From positions 2,170,001 to 2,234,000 of the forward strand of contig NZ_CAMDRE010000001.1 of assembly GCF_945906775.1 (NCBI RefSeq): a stretch of 64,000 nt of DNA. Direction: 5' to 3'. This stretch comes from Citrobacter sp. Marseille-Q6884. GTDB taxonomy: Bacteria > Pseudomonadota > Gammaproteobacteria > Enterobacterales > Enterobacteriaceae. The translations under genes and the position numbers were made by a program. Below the pieces are notes generated by a model, which worked only from the letters and a program-made list of their open reading frames with translations, did not search any database and was not told the DNA's origin. Numbering within the stretch: the first letter of the stretch is position 1; each line of letters starts with the position of its first letter. Shown here piece after piece: positions 48,898 through 57,005 of this stretch.

Positions 48898-49983
48898 TTA
48901 CGGCGCGTTAGCGTTGAGCAGCGAAACCTGGCGTGCCAGCTGCATCAGCGACTCCGCCAGTGCCTGAGGCGTGGCGGTCTGTGTGTCTGGCGGCAGAACC
49001 GTTTTGCGCTCGATCAGCGTGACGGGCAGGCGCAGATTGCCGGAAGGGGATTCACCCTGTGAAAGCTGCAACAGCGTCTCGACGCTGGTTTTTCCGAGCA
49101 GCGGGAAATCCTGCCTGATGGTCGTCAACGGGGGGAGGTAACAGGCGCTGTCTTCGGTGTCATCATAGCCAATGACGGAGATGTCGGCTGCGACCCGCAG
49201 GCCAGACTCGCTGATTGCCCGCATCGCGCCCAGCGCCATCTGATCGTTGGCGACCAGTATGGCGGTCGGGAGAGTACCGCCGTTAAGCATCTGCATCGTT
49301 TGATGAAAGCCCGACATGGCGCTCCAGTCGCCTTCCATTTCTGCAATGGGGGGGCGCTGGTAGTGCGCCAGATACTTTTGCCAGCCCGCATGGCGTAACC
49401 TTGCCGAGACCGAGGTACGTGGCCCGCTCAGCAGGGCGATTCGCTGATGCCCGCGCTGTACCAGATGCTCAACGCCGAGGCGTGCGCCATCGTCATGGGA
49501 GAAAATGATGCTGTTCACCGGCGTCTGCTCACCGACATCCAAAAACAGCACCGGTACCGCGCCGCAGGTGGCCGCCACCGCAATGGCCTCTTCTTCATCC
49601 AGCGGATAGTTGATGATAAGCCCGGTCACGCGCTGTGAAAGCAGGTTATGCACCGCGGCTTTACACGCATCGATGCCGTTGCGCTCCACCATGGCGATCA
49701 CCACGCTGGCACCGGACTGGTCGGCACGGGATTTAATGGCGGCAACGATCTGCGAGGGCGCGTGCAGGGCAAGGTTAGCGGTCGCCACGCCAATCAACGG
49801 TGTTTGTTTGCCTGCCAGTTGCTGCGCAAGGCGGTTGGGGATGTAATTGAGCTCCGCCATCGCGGCCTCAACTTTGTGTCGGGTTTTGGCGGAAACGTGG
49901 CTGGCCTGATTCACGACGCGAGAGACCGTCTGGTAAGAGACCCCTGCATGGTCTGCAACATCGTATAGCGTTACCGGTTTCAC
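48898..49983 (-). CDS. lacI: lactose repressor LacI
   Basis: 361 residues from GTG 49983 (GTG AAA CCG), the same start codon and context as E. coli lacI (AGGGTGAGCAAT before it); a GTG three codons earlier is also in frame. The N-terminal helix-turn-helix VTLYDVADHAGVSYQTVSRVVNQ is the E. coli recognition helix unchanged (YQTVSRV), and the hinge NRLAQQLAGKQ is kept, which agrees with the conserved O1 and O2. The core is the periplasmic-binding fold; the C-terminal Leu-rich helix (ALAESLMQLARQVSLL) is the tetramerisation zipper. It is directly upstream of lacZ on the same strand. Confidence 0.95.
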   Translation of the reverse strand: MKPVTLYDVADHAGVSYQTVSRVVNQASHVSAKTRHKVEAAMAELNYIPNRLAQQLAGKQTPLIGVATANLALHAPSQIVAAIKSRADQSGASVVIAMVERNGIDACKAAVHNLLSQRVTGLIINYPLDEEEAIAVAATCGAVPVLFLDVGEQTPVNSIIFSHDDGARLGVEHLVQRGHQRIALLSGPRTSVSARLRHAGWQKYLAHYQRPPIAEMEGDWSAMSGFHQTMQMLNGGTLPTAILVANDQMALGAMRAISESGLRVAADISVIGYDDTEDSACYLPPLTTIRQDFPLLGKTSVETLLQLSQGESPSGNLRLPVTLIERKTVLPPDTQTATPQALAESLMQLARQVSLLNANAP

Positions 49984-50018
49984 ATTGCTCACCCTGATGA
50001 TTACCTTATCTGCGCGCT

Positions 50019-50047
50019 ATCATGCCATAGCGTGGAGGGTTTTGGGT
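50019..50047 (-). promoter_or_regulatory. lacI promoter
   Basis: The -10 CATGAT (50024-50019) inside TATGGCATGATAGCGC is identical to the weak E. coli lacI promoter. The -35 is CCCAAA with a 17-bp spacer, also weak, fitting low-level repressor synthesis. Confidence 0.6.
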
Positions 50048-50157
50048 ATTTGTGGTCGGGTTCTGCGAGGCGCATTCCAGGGATACGAATTGCATGATGG
50101 CAGGTTTATCGGCGTTATGTTTAACTGAATGATATCTCGATAAAAAGTGAGGGTAGC

Positions 50158-50766
50158 GTGAGCGATTCAGCGGCAAACCATATTTTGTCTATCTACCGAC
50201 GTCATGCGGATGCCTTTGCCAGCCAGCGTTCGCGCTCACTGTTTGAAAAAAGCTGGCTGGATAAATTCATCAATGTTATTGGCGGGCAGGGCAGCATTGT
50301 GGATATCGGCTGCGGCAATGGTCAGCCGATTGCCGGTTATTTTATCCAGCAAGGCTTTCAGCTAACGGGGATTGATGGCTCTGCGGCGATGCTGGCGCGC
50401 GCCCGGCACGCTTTTCCCGCACAGCGCTGGCTGGAGCAGGATATGCGCGAGCTCACGCTAAATGAAACTTTTGATGGTCTGCTTGCGTGGGACAGTTTTT
50501 TTCATTTAACCCAGCAAGACCAACAAAAGATGTTCCCGATTTTTGACCGTCTCAGCCACCCCGGCAGCGCGCTGATGTTTACCAGCGGCACGGATAATGG
50601 CATCGCAATGGGGCAGTTTGAAGGTGAGCCGCTGTTTCATGCCAGCCTCGCGCCCGATGAATACCGCGCACTGTTGTCAGCGCACGGCTTTGCGGTGATC
50701 GACATGATTATGGAAGATCCGCACTGCGCCGGACACACGGTCTGGCTGGCGCAAAAACGCGGCTAA
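50158..50766 (+). CDS. class I SAM-dependent methyltransferase
   Basis: 202 residues from GTG 50158 with GAGGG upstream. Motif I is IVDIGCGNGQPIAG, followed by the acidic end of strand two (LTGIDGS) and motif LAWDSFFHLTQQDQ. Single soluble domain; substrate unknown. It diverges from lacI and its stop overlaps, tail to tail, the FtrA-like gene by three bases. Confidence 0.8.
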   Translation: MSDSAANHILSIYRRHADAFASQRSRSLFEKSWLDKFINVIGGQGSIVDIGCGNGQPIAGYFIQQGFQLTGIDGSAAMLARARHAFPAQRWLEQDMRELTLNETFDGLLAWDSFFHLTQQDQQKMFPIFDRLSHPGSALMFTSGTDNGIAMGQFEGEPLFHASLAPDEYRALLSAHGFAVIDMIMEDPHCAGHTVWLAQKRG

Positions 50767-51713
50767 ACGCCACGAAAGGTTTTACGCCACTCGGCAGGGC
50801 TGACGCCGAAGTGCGCTTTAAAATGCTGACGCCAGGTGACGGGGGAGAGAAAACCGACCTGCTCGGCGATGCGCTCAACGGGTAAGTGGCTGGACTCCAG
50901 CAGCACCTGGCTGCGGCGCAGTCGCTCGGCAATCAGCCACTCTGCGACGCTCGCCCCGGTGGCTTTCATAAAGTGGCGGGTCAGGGTTCGACGGCTCATC
51001 ATCACCCGCTGCGCCAGAACGTCGAGACTGTGCTGCTCGTGAATATGCTGGCGCAAATAATCGAGCAGGGTGTTGATGCGCTGATCCTGGGTATTTTTCG
51101 CCACCGGTTGTTCGATAAACTGCGCCTGGCCGCCCTCGCGATGTGGCGGTACGATCATCCGCCGGGCGATCTGATTTGCCACCGTGCTGCCAAAGCGCTG
51201 ACGGATCACATACAGGCAGCAATCCAGCGCGGCGGCGGTGCCTGCTGAAGTAATAATGCCGTCGTCGTCCACGTACAGGGCGTTAATATCCAGACGAGCC
51301 GCCGGGAAGCGCGCCTGAAAATCCTGCTCGAACTCCCAGTGCGTGGCGGCCCGTTTACCATCCAGCAGACCCGCATAGCCAAGAACAAACGCGCCAAGAC
51401 ACAAGCCGACGATTTGGGCACCGTTTTGCCGCGCGTGATGAAGCGCATCGAGCAGGCTTTGCGGCGGGCGATGCGCCGTCGTGCCCCAGTAAGGGATCAC
51501 CACAATATCGGCTTTCTCCACCGCGTCATAACCGTGCGCGGCGGTGATCGAGAAACCCTCCTGCGAAGAGACAATACCGGGATTTTCGGCGCACAGTTGC
51601 ACGTCAAAGCGCTTTTTCGCCGCCATTTTTTCACTGAACAGGATACACGGCACCGAGAAGTGAAACGGGCTGAAATCTTCCACGGCAACAATGGCGACGG
51701 CAAGTGGCTGCAT
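50763..51713 (-). CDS. FtrA/GlxA-type AraC regulator with DJ-1/PfpI domain
   Basis: 316 residues. Residues about 5-170 are a DJ-1/PfpI-like domain (elbow IVGLCLGAFVLGYAG, with a Cys), used here as a ligand sensor. Residues about 215-312 are a double helix-turn-helix of the AraC type (LDVLAQRVMMSRRTLTRHFMKATG and VERIAEQVGFLSPVTWRQHFKAHFG). ATG 51713 has AGAGGAATCGT before it. It follows the MBL-hydrolase gene on the same strand after 18 bases, so the two are probably co-transcribed. Confidence 0.85.
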   Translation of the reverse strand: MQPLAVAIVAVEDFSPFHFSVPCILFSEKMAAKKRFDVQLCAENPGIVSSQEGFSITAAHGYDAVEKADIVVIPYWGTTAHRPPQSLLDALHHARQNGAQIVGLCLGAFVLGYAGLLDGKRAATHWEFEQDFQARFPAARLDINALYVDDDGIITSAGTAAALDCCLYVIRQRFGSTVANQIARRMIVPPHREGGQAQFIEQPVAKNTQDQRINTLLDYLRQHIHEQHSLDVLAQRVMMSRRTLTRHFMKATGASVAEWLIAERLRRSQVLLESSHLPVERIAEQVGFLSPVTWRQHFKAHFGVSPAEWRKTFRGV

Positions 51714-51731
51714 ACGATTCCTCTGCGGGCA

Positions 51732-52508
51732 TTAAAACGTCAGGGTTTCGCCATCTTCCGGCACGTTGACGAATTCTGCAATCTGGTTGTCGCGTACGTA
51801 CTCTTTCAGAGCCGCGCGCGTCAGCAGGCAGTGGTTAATCGCCTCCATATGGGTCGCCACTATCTGTGCTTCGGGCAACGTGAAATGGGTTTTCAGCACA
51901 TCTTCCGCGCCCATAATGATCGGGCCAAAACCGATGATGTGGGCAAAACCGGCATTCAGTACCACCACATCAGGCTGGAAAGTCTGCATGTTGGATTCAA
52001 CTTCGTCGCGCCAGAGAGTGTCCCCGACCAGATACAGCGTTTTTTCTGTCGGATGCTGGAAGATAACCCCGCAGGCCTCGCCTAAACGTTCTGCCAGTTC
52101 AGGGATCGCGTAAGCACGGTCTGAGCCATGCTGGCCGCCGGTTTTACGCAGGGTGATATCGCCTATCGCGGTATTCTGCGTCAGCACGGTAAGTTGGGTG
52201 AAACCCTGCTGGCGTAACACCTGCGCGTCTTGTTCATTTTGCACATAGACCGGTTTGTCTTTCGGTACGACGCGAGCCGCGGCCTCATCCCAGTGATCTT
52301 CATGCAGATGGGTCACGATCAGCGCATCGACGTCGAGCAGGGTATCGATGTCGATGGGCAGATCGACGGTCGGATTGCGGATTTCTGCGCGCGCCGTTCC
52401 GGCAAAGCCCGGATACGCGCCTTTTGACGCCAGCATCGGATCGACCAGAAAGGTTTTGCCGCCAAAAGTAATACGCTGCGTGGCGTTACGGATTTGCGTG
52501 ATGTTCAT
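51732..52508 (-). CDS. MBL-fold metal-dependent hydrolase
   Basis: 258 residues. The metal site motif is THLHEDHWD (HxHxDH) near residue 66, with later ligands in GGQHGSD, LVGDTLW and ATHMEAINH. The overall shape is that of UlaG-like beta-lactamase-fold hydrolases. The substrate is unknown. It is the first gene of a leftward pair with the FtrA-like regulator, which may sense its substrate or product (inference). Confidence 0.8.
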   Translation of the reverse strand: MNITQIRNATQRITFGGKTFLVDPMLASKGAYPGFAGTARAEIRNPTVDLPIDIDTLLDVDALIVTHLHEDHWDEAAARVVPKDKPVYVQNEQDAQVLRQQGFTQLTVLTQNTAIGDITLRKTGGQHGSDRAYAIPELAERLGEACGVIFQHPTEKTLYLVGDTLWRDEVESNMQTFQPDVVVLNAGFAHIIGFGPIIMGAEDVLKTHFTLPEAQIVATHMEAINHCLLTRAALKEYVRDNQIAEFVNVPEDGETLTF

Positions 52509-52716
52509 GGTGTTTGCTCCACGTGTTGGGTCAGTGGTGTCATCCTAGAGTGTTGTCCAGAAGATGAATGTGGGCAAATGGGCGAGTTGTGATGAGATTG
52601 GGCCAAACTGGATTTTAACTAAGCATCAGATGGATACTGCCGATAACCTGATGTCGGTTTATTTCTCCAGAAAGAGAAATCAGAATGAATTCCAAAATAA
52701 AACAGGGACATGGCAA

Positions 52717-53268
52717 ATGATTAAAGGCATAAGCATCTTATTCGCGACCACGATTCTGGCAGGATGTAGCGTTGATTTTTCGGATACGCTCCCGGATTAC
52801 ACAGGCAGCGACGCGGCGTATATCCGTGTTGAAAATACGCTGCAACCCATGCCGTACAAAATAGAAAAACAGATCCCCGCCGGGAACTGCTGGAAGTCCG
52901 ACAAAACGTATGGCATCACCTCTAAAGTCGCGATTGCGGGCATTAAAGTCAGAACCTCTAAGTCGGTGCAGGGCATTGCGCCGCCTTCCGCCGATTTCGC
53001 GAACAAAAGCTATCAGGAATATACCATTCAGCCGGGATTCACCTATGGCGTAGGGTGGAGAAGAGAAGAGCGAAGCATGTACGGCATCGATCTGGGGCAA
53101 ACCTATTCGGGTTCGTTCCACGCTGATAAAGGGCATACGTACGAAATCAGCAATGACAATAATGAAGTACGCATTGTTGATCTGAGTAAAGACGCTTCTC
53201 CAACCACGAAACCGTTACCGGAATGTAATTACAATCGGGATATGTTTGGTAAAAAACAGTATCTCTGA
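52717..53268 (+). CDS. unrecognised lipoprotein
   Basis: 183 residues from ATG 52717 (MIKGISILFATTILAGCSVDF), lipobox LAGC, with CAGGGA upstream; the longer frame from 52564 would put the signal in the middle. The mature part (about 165 residues) is beta-rich, with an even spread of Tyr and Gly and two further Cys (AGNCWKSD, LPECNYN). I do not recognise a family. It stands alone, followed by a hairpin. Confidence 0.7.
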   Translation: MIKGISILFATTILAGCSVDFSDTLPDYTGSDAAYIRVENTLQPMPYKIEKQIPAGNCWKSDKTYGITSKVAIAGIKVRTSKSVQGIAPPSADFANKSYQEYTIQPGFTYGVGWRREERSMYGIDLGQTYSGSFHADKGHTYEISNDNNEVRIVDLSKDASPTTKPLPECNYNRDMFGKKQYL

Positions 53269-53286
53269 CAATGTGATTGCGCGTTG

Positions 53287-53313
53287 GCCGCCATCCGGCA
53301 AGAAGATGGCGGC
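53287..53313. terminator. hairpin between the lipoprotein and symE-like genes
   Basis: GCCGCCATC, nine-base loop, GATGGCGGC, partly REP-like. It lies between two convergent genes; no T-run. Confidence 0.55.
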
Positions 53314-53335
53314 AAGTAAAATGCCTGAAGCATGT

Positions 53336-53791
53336 TTATCTGCGGCGTTTAATCACCGGTTCATCCCCTAAATCATTTAGCGCGCCGGGAAACGTTTTTA
53401 ACCACTGACTGACTTTCTGCTTATTAATATTCACCACACTCATTCCCTCAAGACAACCCCATAATTCTCTTGTATGTTGCGGCGTAATAACGATGCAATC
53501 TTTCATCACGCGTATTTTCACCGGCATACCATTAATAAATCCGGCATTGGGTAACCACTCTCCGCTGAGCGGCAAATAGTGATGATCCACCCGTGAATAC
53601 AGCTCGCAGCAGGCCGAACTGTCCTGCACGGACGCCGCTCGCGGATGAATACTTGCTTCCTCCGTCCGTTTACTGTGCAAACGGCTACGGTGGTTATTGC
53701 GTAGCAGCTCGAAGTTTTGCGGCTCATCCGGCAAAACGCCAGAATCTGCTTGGGCAAAAGTGGGTTCTGACATAAAATTCGCGTCAGCCAT
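53336..53791 (-). CDS. SymE-like toxin family protein
   Basis: 151 residues from ATG 53791, with AGGAG ten bases before it. The middle region, SRVDHHYLPLSGEWLPNAGFINGMPVKIRVMKDCIVITPQ, matches the AbrB/SpoVT-like core of SymE (GQWLEAAGF, KVMEGCIVLT in E. coli SymE). E. coli SymE is an SOS-induced toxin held down by the antisense RNA SymR, transcribed opposite its 5' end. Here an antisense RNA would start within 53700-53830 on the plus strand; I cannot prove it. The N-terminal 65 residues are not SymE-like. I see no LexA box upstream. Confidence 0.7.
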   Translation of the reverse strand: MADANFMSEPTFAQADSGVLPDEPQNFELLRNNHRSRLHSKRTEEASIHPRAASVQDSSACCELYSRVDHHYLPLSGEWLPNAGFINGMPVKIRVMKDCIVITPQHTRELWGCLEGMSVVNINKQKVSQWLKTFPGALNDLGDEPVIKRRR

Positions 53792-53845
53792 AATCAACTC
53801 CTGGTTAGTTGTTTTGTGGTTAGCGGTGTAAAGGTGTTCGTGCAC

Positions 53846-54151
53846 CTTTATGCCGCGGATCCCCGTTATTATCTCGCCGCCTTCCTGCAGCGCGAATTAT
53901 TAAGGGGGATAGATTTACAATGATCTTATATTCCCTTCATTACTGAACTCATTAACCTGCGGCTATTATTATACCGTGCTGAATAAAAACACAGTGAAAA
54001 TAAAATAAGGAACATTTATTAAATGCGAAGCGGCTCCAGAAAACATGACAAATATATGTAACGTATTGCAGCCAATAAAACAGATCGCGAACCATGAAAT
54101 AAGAATGCTATCATCCGCACCAGACGCGGCAGGCAACTGCTGGCACCCGCA
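53846..54151. other. intergenic region between symE-like and ymjA-like genes
   Basis: About 300 bases of divergent upstream DNA, AT-rich in 53890-54110. No gene or clear operator is seen; a SymR-like antisense RNA would be at its left edge. Confidence 0.35.
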
Positions 54152-54169
54152 TTGACCCCGGAGCAACAG

Positions 54170-54415
54170 ATGAACAACGACATTCCGCTAAAATATTATG
54201 ATATCGCCGACGAGTACGCGACCGAGGCCGCAAAGCCGGTGAGCGATGCAGAGCGCGACGCGCTGGCGCACTACTTCCAGCAACTGATCACCCGTTTAAT
54301 GAACAACGAAGAGATCAGCGAAGACGCGCAGCAAGAGATGGCAACGGTTGCCGGGGTTGACGCGCAGCGTATCGATGATATCGCGGAGTTCCTCAATCGC
54401 TGGGGTAACGAGTAG
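54170..54415 (+). CDS. ymjA: YmjA-like small protein (DUF2543)
   Basis: 81 residues from ATG 54170 (MNNDIPLKYYDIADEYATE), GGAG eight bases upstream. Length and sequence match my recollection of E. coli YmjA: HYFQQLITRLMNNEEISEDAQQEMA and AEFLNRWGNE at the C-terminus. Small, acidic, helical, no signal. Function unknown. Confidence 0.72.
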   Translation: MNNDIPLKYYDIADEYATEAAKPVSDAERDALAHYFQQLITRLMNNEEISEDAQQEMATVAGVDAQRIDDIAEFLNRWGNE

Positions 54416-54453
54416 CCAAAGACGTGGCCTGTGTTTTACACTGCGCGCAAATT

Positions 54454-54478
54454 GAGTAGATATACTCTACGAGTATTA
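54454..54478. promoter_or_regulatory. GAGTA/TACTC dyads before the cold-shock-domain gene
   Basis: GAGTAGATATACTC and, right after, TACTCTACGAGTA share a TACTC arm, giving two overlapping dyads about 25-45 bases ahead of the ATG at 54502. This suggests a repressor site or RNA fold; the factor is unknown. Confidence 0.4.
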
Positions 54479-54501
54479 GGTTTAATCAGGCGGAAACAGC
54501 A

Positions 54502-54978
54502 ATGAACGGAACAATCACAACGTGGTTTAAAGATAAAGGCTTTGGATTTATCAAAGATGAAAACGGCGACAACCGCTATTTTCATGTGATTAAGGTTGCT
54601 AATCCTGAGCTGATCAAGAAAGACGCGGCAGTCACCTTTGAGCCGACCACCAACAACAAAGGTCTGTCTGCCTATGCGGTGAAAGTCATACCAGACAGCA
54701 AATACATTTATATCGCGGGTGAGCGCCTGAAGCTCACGGCGATCAAGTCTTACCTGGTCTACAGCGAAGAAGTCCCTGTCGAGACCCGTATCGATAAAGA
54801 AAATGCGGTGCTGTCTGTCGGCGTGCTGATGAACAGCATCCGACCGAAATCAGACGTGAAGCCTGGCGAAATGCGCACGCTGAAAAAGCTGGCGATCACC
54901 ACCTTCCAGGGCACCACGCTGATCTTCTCAGAAGATGAGATCGACATCGACGCAACAGTGAAGCTGCTTAAAGTCTAA
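54502..54978 (+). CDS. cold-shock-domain protein with extra C-terminal domain
   Basis: 158 residues. Residues 1-66 are a CspA-like OB fold: MNGTITTWFKDKGFGFIKDENGDNRYFHV, with RNP1 KGFGFI and RNP2-like YFHV (usual VFVH). The remaining 90 residues (IYIAGERLKLTAIKSYLVYSEEV and a beta-rich end) are an unrelated domain not seen in classical 70-residue Csp proteins. RNA or single-strand DNA binding is expected; the role of the second domain is unknown. ATG 54502 follows AGGCGGAAACAGCA. A strong terminator follows. Confidence 0.78.
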   Translation: MNGTITTWFKDKGFGFIKDENGDNRYFHVIKVANPELIKKDAAVTFEPTTNNKGLSAYAVKVIPDSKYIYIAGERLKLTAIKSYLVYSEEVPVETRIDKENAVLSVGVLMNSIRPKSDVKPGEMRTLKKLAITTFQGTTLIFSEDEIDIDATVKLLKV

Positions 54979-54999
54979 ATCGCTGCGAAGTGAACAAAT

Positions 55000-55042
55000 A
55001 CCGAAACACTGCCTGAGTTAAGGACGGGGTTTCGGTTTTTTT
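55000..55042 (+). terminator. terminator of the cold-shock-domain gene
   Basis: ACCGAAAC (55000-55007), loop, GTTTCGGT (55029-55036), then a T-run to 55042. The loop contains the stop codon of the convergent isochorismatase-like gene, so the genes overlap at this structure. Confidence 0.85.
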
Positions 55043-55584
55043 GATAGCTGTTCATTTAACTCTTTTGTTGTTACCACGGTAGCAAAATCCGCAGCCAGAA
55101 GCGCAAGTGTGACATCCAGGATGGTTTTTGCCCCTGGTTCACCATCTTTCAGTGCAAAACTAATAACAGCATCCTGAATCACGGTCATCTTAAGCCCTGC
55201 ATCAGCCCCCGCTCTAATCGTGGAAGTGACGCAAAATCCAGCGACGGCACCGATAACAATACACGTTGAGAGCTGATGGTCTTTTAAATACGTTAACAGC
55301 CCGGTTGAGCTGAATGCGGATGAGGTATTTTTTACAAATACAGGTTCACCCTGTTTTTCCTCAAATCCTTTTACAGGCTGAGAAAGGGGAGAACTGTGAT
55401 GCAATAACGATCCCTCTTCGGTGGAGTGATGCCGTATGTGTATCACTGGAATCATGCTGTTTCTGACTATTTCCAGAATGGTTCGCATGTTATCTATTGC
55501 GTTATGCGGGAACATTTCCACGCCCTGATTTATTCTGTCAGTCACAAAATTTTGCATATCAACAATCAGTAACGCAGTAGTCAT
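55018..55584 (-). CDS. isochorismatase-family cysteine hydrolase
   Basis: 188 residues from ATG 55584 (MTTALLIVDMQNF), with AGGAG before it; a longer frame from 55629 lacks a ribosome site. The catalytic set is visible: Asp in LIVDMQN, Lys in FVKNTSSAF, Cys in GAVAGFCVTSTIRAG. Members are amidases (nicotinamidase, N-carbamoylsarcosine hydrolase, cysteine hydrolases). The substrate cannot be told. No biosynthetic neighbours suggest isochorismate. Confidence 0.85.
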   Translation of the reverse strand: MTTALLIVDMQNFVTDRINQGVEMFPHNAIDNMRTILEIVRNSMIPVIHIRHHSTEEGSLLHHSSPLSQPVKGFEEKQGEPVFVKNTSSAFSSTGLLTYLKDHQLSTCIVIGAVAGFCVTSTIRAGADAGLKMTVIQDAVISFALKDGEPGAKTILDVTLALLAADFATVVTTKELNEQLSKKPKPRP

Positions 55585-55629
55585 TATTTCTCCTGGGTAT
55601 AATAAATTAAAAAATGAGATGGTTATCAC

Positions 55630-55956
55630 ACCTGAAATTTATCTCTTTGTTTAATTAAGCATATTCATGCTTTGTTCTCTCTACAGTCATTATGTTATAC
55701 GTTCTCCGTGGATTAAAATATGATAATGTTGGTCATTTCTCAATCAGCCGAGAGAACAATTGCGAACATCCGTTCCTCGCGCACCGCAGCCAGTCATACC
55801 GGACGCCTGTCAGCAGTCGAGCAACCAGCGATGGACTGAATTATCTCAATGTCCTGCCAGGACGAAAATGAATACTAACCCTATATTTATTAGTGGTTAT
55901 GTGGAGGTCGTTCATCTATTCTGCTTGCATCAGCGAGCAGGCAGGAGGCACTCTTT
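55630..55956. other. intergenic region before the small membrane protein
   Basis: About 330 bases with no supported gene. GGATTAAAATATGATAATG near 55707-55725 has promoter-like AT content. AGGAGG at 55942-55947 is the ribosome site of the next gene. Confidence 0.35.
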
Positions 55957-56181
55957 GTGGATAATCCGATACTTCAGAAAACTGTCATTACCGTTATTTT
56001 TGTTCTGTGGGTAATAAATGAATTCAGGACAAAGAAAAAAAAGCATTCTGACCCTGCCATTGAAGAAGCCGACGCCAGAGAACGTCATGAATGGCGATAT
56101 CTCAGATGGGGAGGGCGGGTAATACAAATGGCTGCGACCGTATTTATTTTTGTTCAGCTGATGCAGTTTTTACTGAGGTAG
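55957..56181 (+). CDS. small two-helix membrane protein
   Basis: 74 residues from GTG 55957, with a perfect AGGAGG eight to ten bases upstream. Two hydrophobic helices (about 7-21 and 54-72) are joined by a charged loop, FRTKKKKHSDPAIEEADARERHEWRYLRWGG. Positive charges after the first helix suggest both termini face the periplasm or lie in the membrane with the loop inside. Not recognised. Confidence 0.55.
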   Translation: MDNPILQKTVITVIFVLWVINEFRTKKKKHSDPAIEEADARERHEWRYLRWGGRVIQMAATVFIFVQLMQFLLR

Positions 56182-56365
56182 CCTTTCACTGGCTGAGGGT
56201 GTGAATGCCTTTTGCGTGGCAGGCGCGGATATTTCAGACACGGCCGCGCAATGTCACCTGGAAGTGATGACAGGATTAACCTGTCATTACGTGCAATAGC
56301 AAAGGGGCAAATATTTGTGAGGCTGCGGGGAAGTGCAACCTCAGTAATATAACTGCGGAAAGCGA

Positions 56366-56872
56366 TTATTGCTTTGCTGCCCGAATCAGGCCGTCAAGCC
56401 ATTCCTGATGACCATTAAGCATTGGGTTCGGGCGGGTATTTGCCAGATGTTCTGCCGGGACTCCGTTCTGTGTTTCCTGCGTCAGGATACGGAGCCTGTG
56501 ACCGGAAAGATCCTCCAGTAGCCATGCATGATGCACATCGAGTCGTTGAGCGGTATTTTCTTCACCGGACCATCCGTGCCATGCCAGACGAGCAGGTTTA
56601 CCTTCCGCAGGTGGAACACACTCCACAACCTGAGCTTCAACGGGGAAACCAAACGTGCTGAAGTAGAAGCGCACCCTATTTTCCAGTTCGGGTCCTTTAT
56701 TGTGATAAAAGCGCACATCCGCGGAGTTTTTATAATATTCCGGCCATAACAATGGCTGACTCAGGAGCGGCCAGACATCATTGACGTTCAGACCTGAGAT
56801 GATCATTTCATTAGAAACAAAGTTATCGGTAAAACCCGGAACAAAACCTTCTGGCCAGTTAATCGCGTTCAT
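56366..56872 (-). CDS. SRPBCC-type lipid/ligand-binding protein
   Basis: 168 residues from ATG 56872 with GGGAG before it (a TTG one codon earlier is rejected). The pattern of a START/polyketide-cyclase-like helix-grip fold is seen: NVNDVWPLLSQPLLWPEYYKN near the N-terminus, alternating strands around RVRFYFSTFGFPVEAQVVECVPPAEGKPARLAWHG, and a long C-terminal helix GHQEWLDGLIRAA. The ligand is unknown. It lies downstream of a LysR gene on the same strand (133-base gap), so control by that regulator is possible. Confidence 0.7.
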   Translation of the reverse strand: MNAINWPEGFVPGFTDNFVSNEMIISGLNVNDVWPLLSQPLLWPEYYKNSADVRFYHNKGPELENRVRFYFSTFGFPVEAQVVECVPPAEGKPARLAWHGWSGEENTAQRLDVHHAWLLEDLSGHRLRILTQETQNGVPAEHLANTRPNPMLNGHQEWLDGLIRAAKQ

Positions 56873-57005
56873 CAATTTCTCCCATTGCGATAGTGAATTG
56901 CACTGCGTGTGCCGTTACGGCAACAACGTGATGGCAGTGATTATTGGCGCAATGGAGTTATAAGACGAATTGCCATTACTTATATTCTTTATAAGATAAA
57001 TTATA

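Noticed and set aside
48878..48930. A lac O3 operator at the end of lacI
   Set aside because: The sequence where O3 lies in E. coli shows only scattered matches; O1 and O2 are clear but O3 is not.
55760..56014. 84-residue frame overlapping the small membrane protein gene
   Set aside because: Arg/Pro/Cys-rich with no ribosome site; the GTG-started frame with AGGAGG is much better supported.
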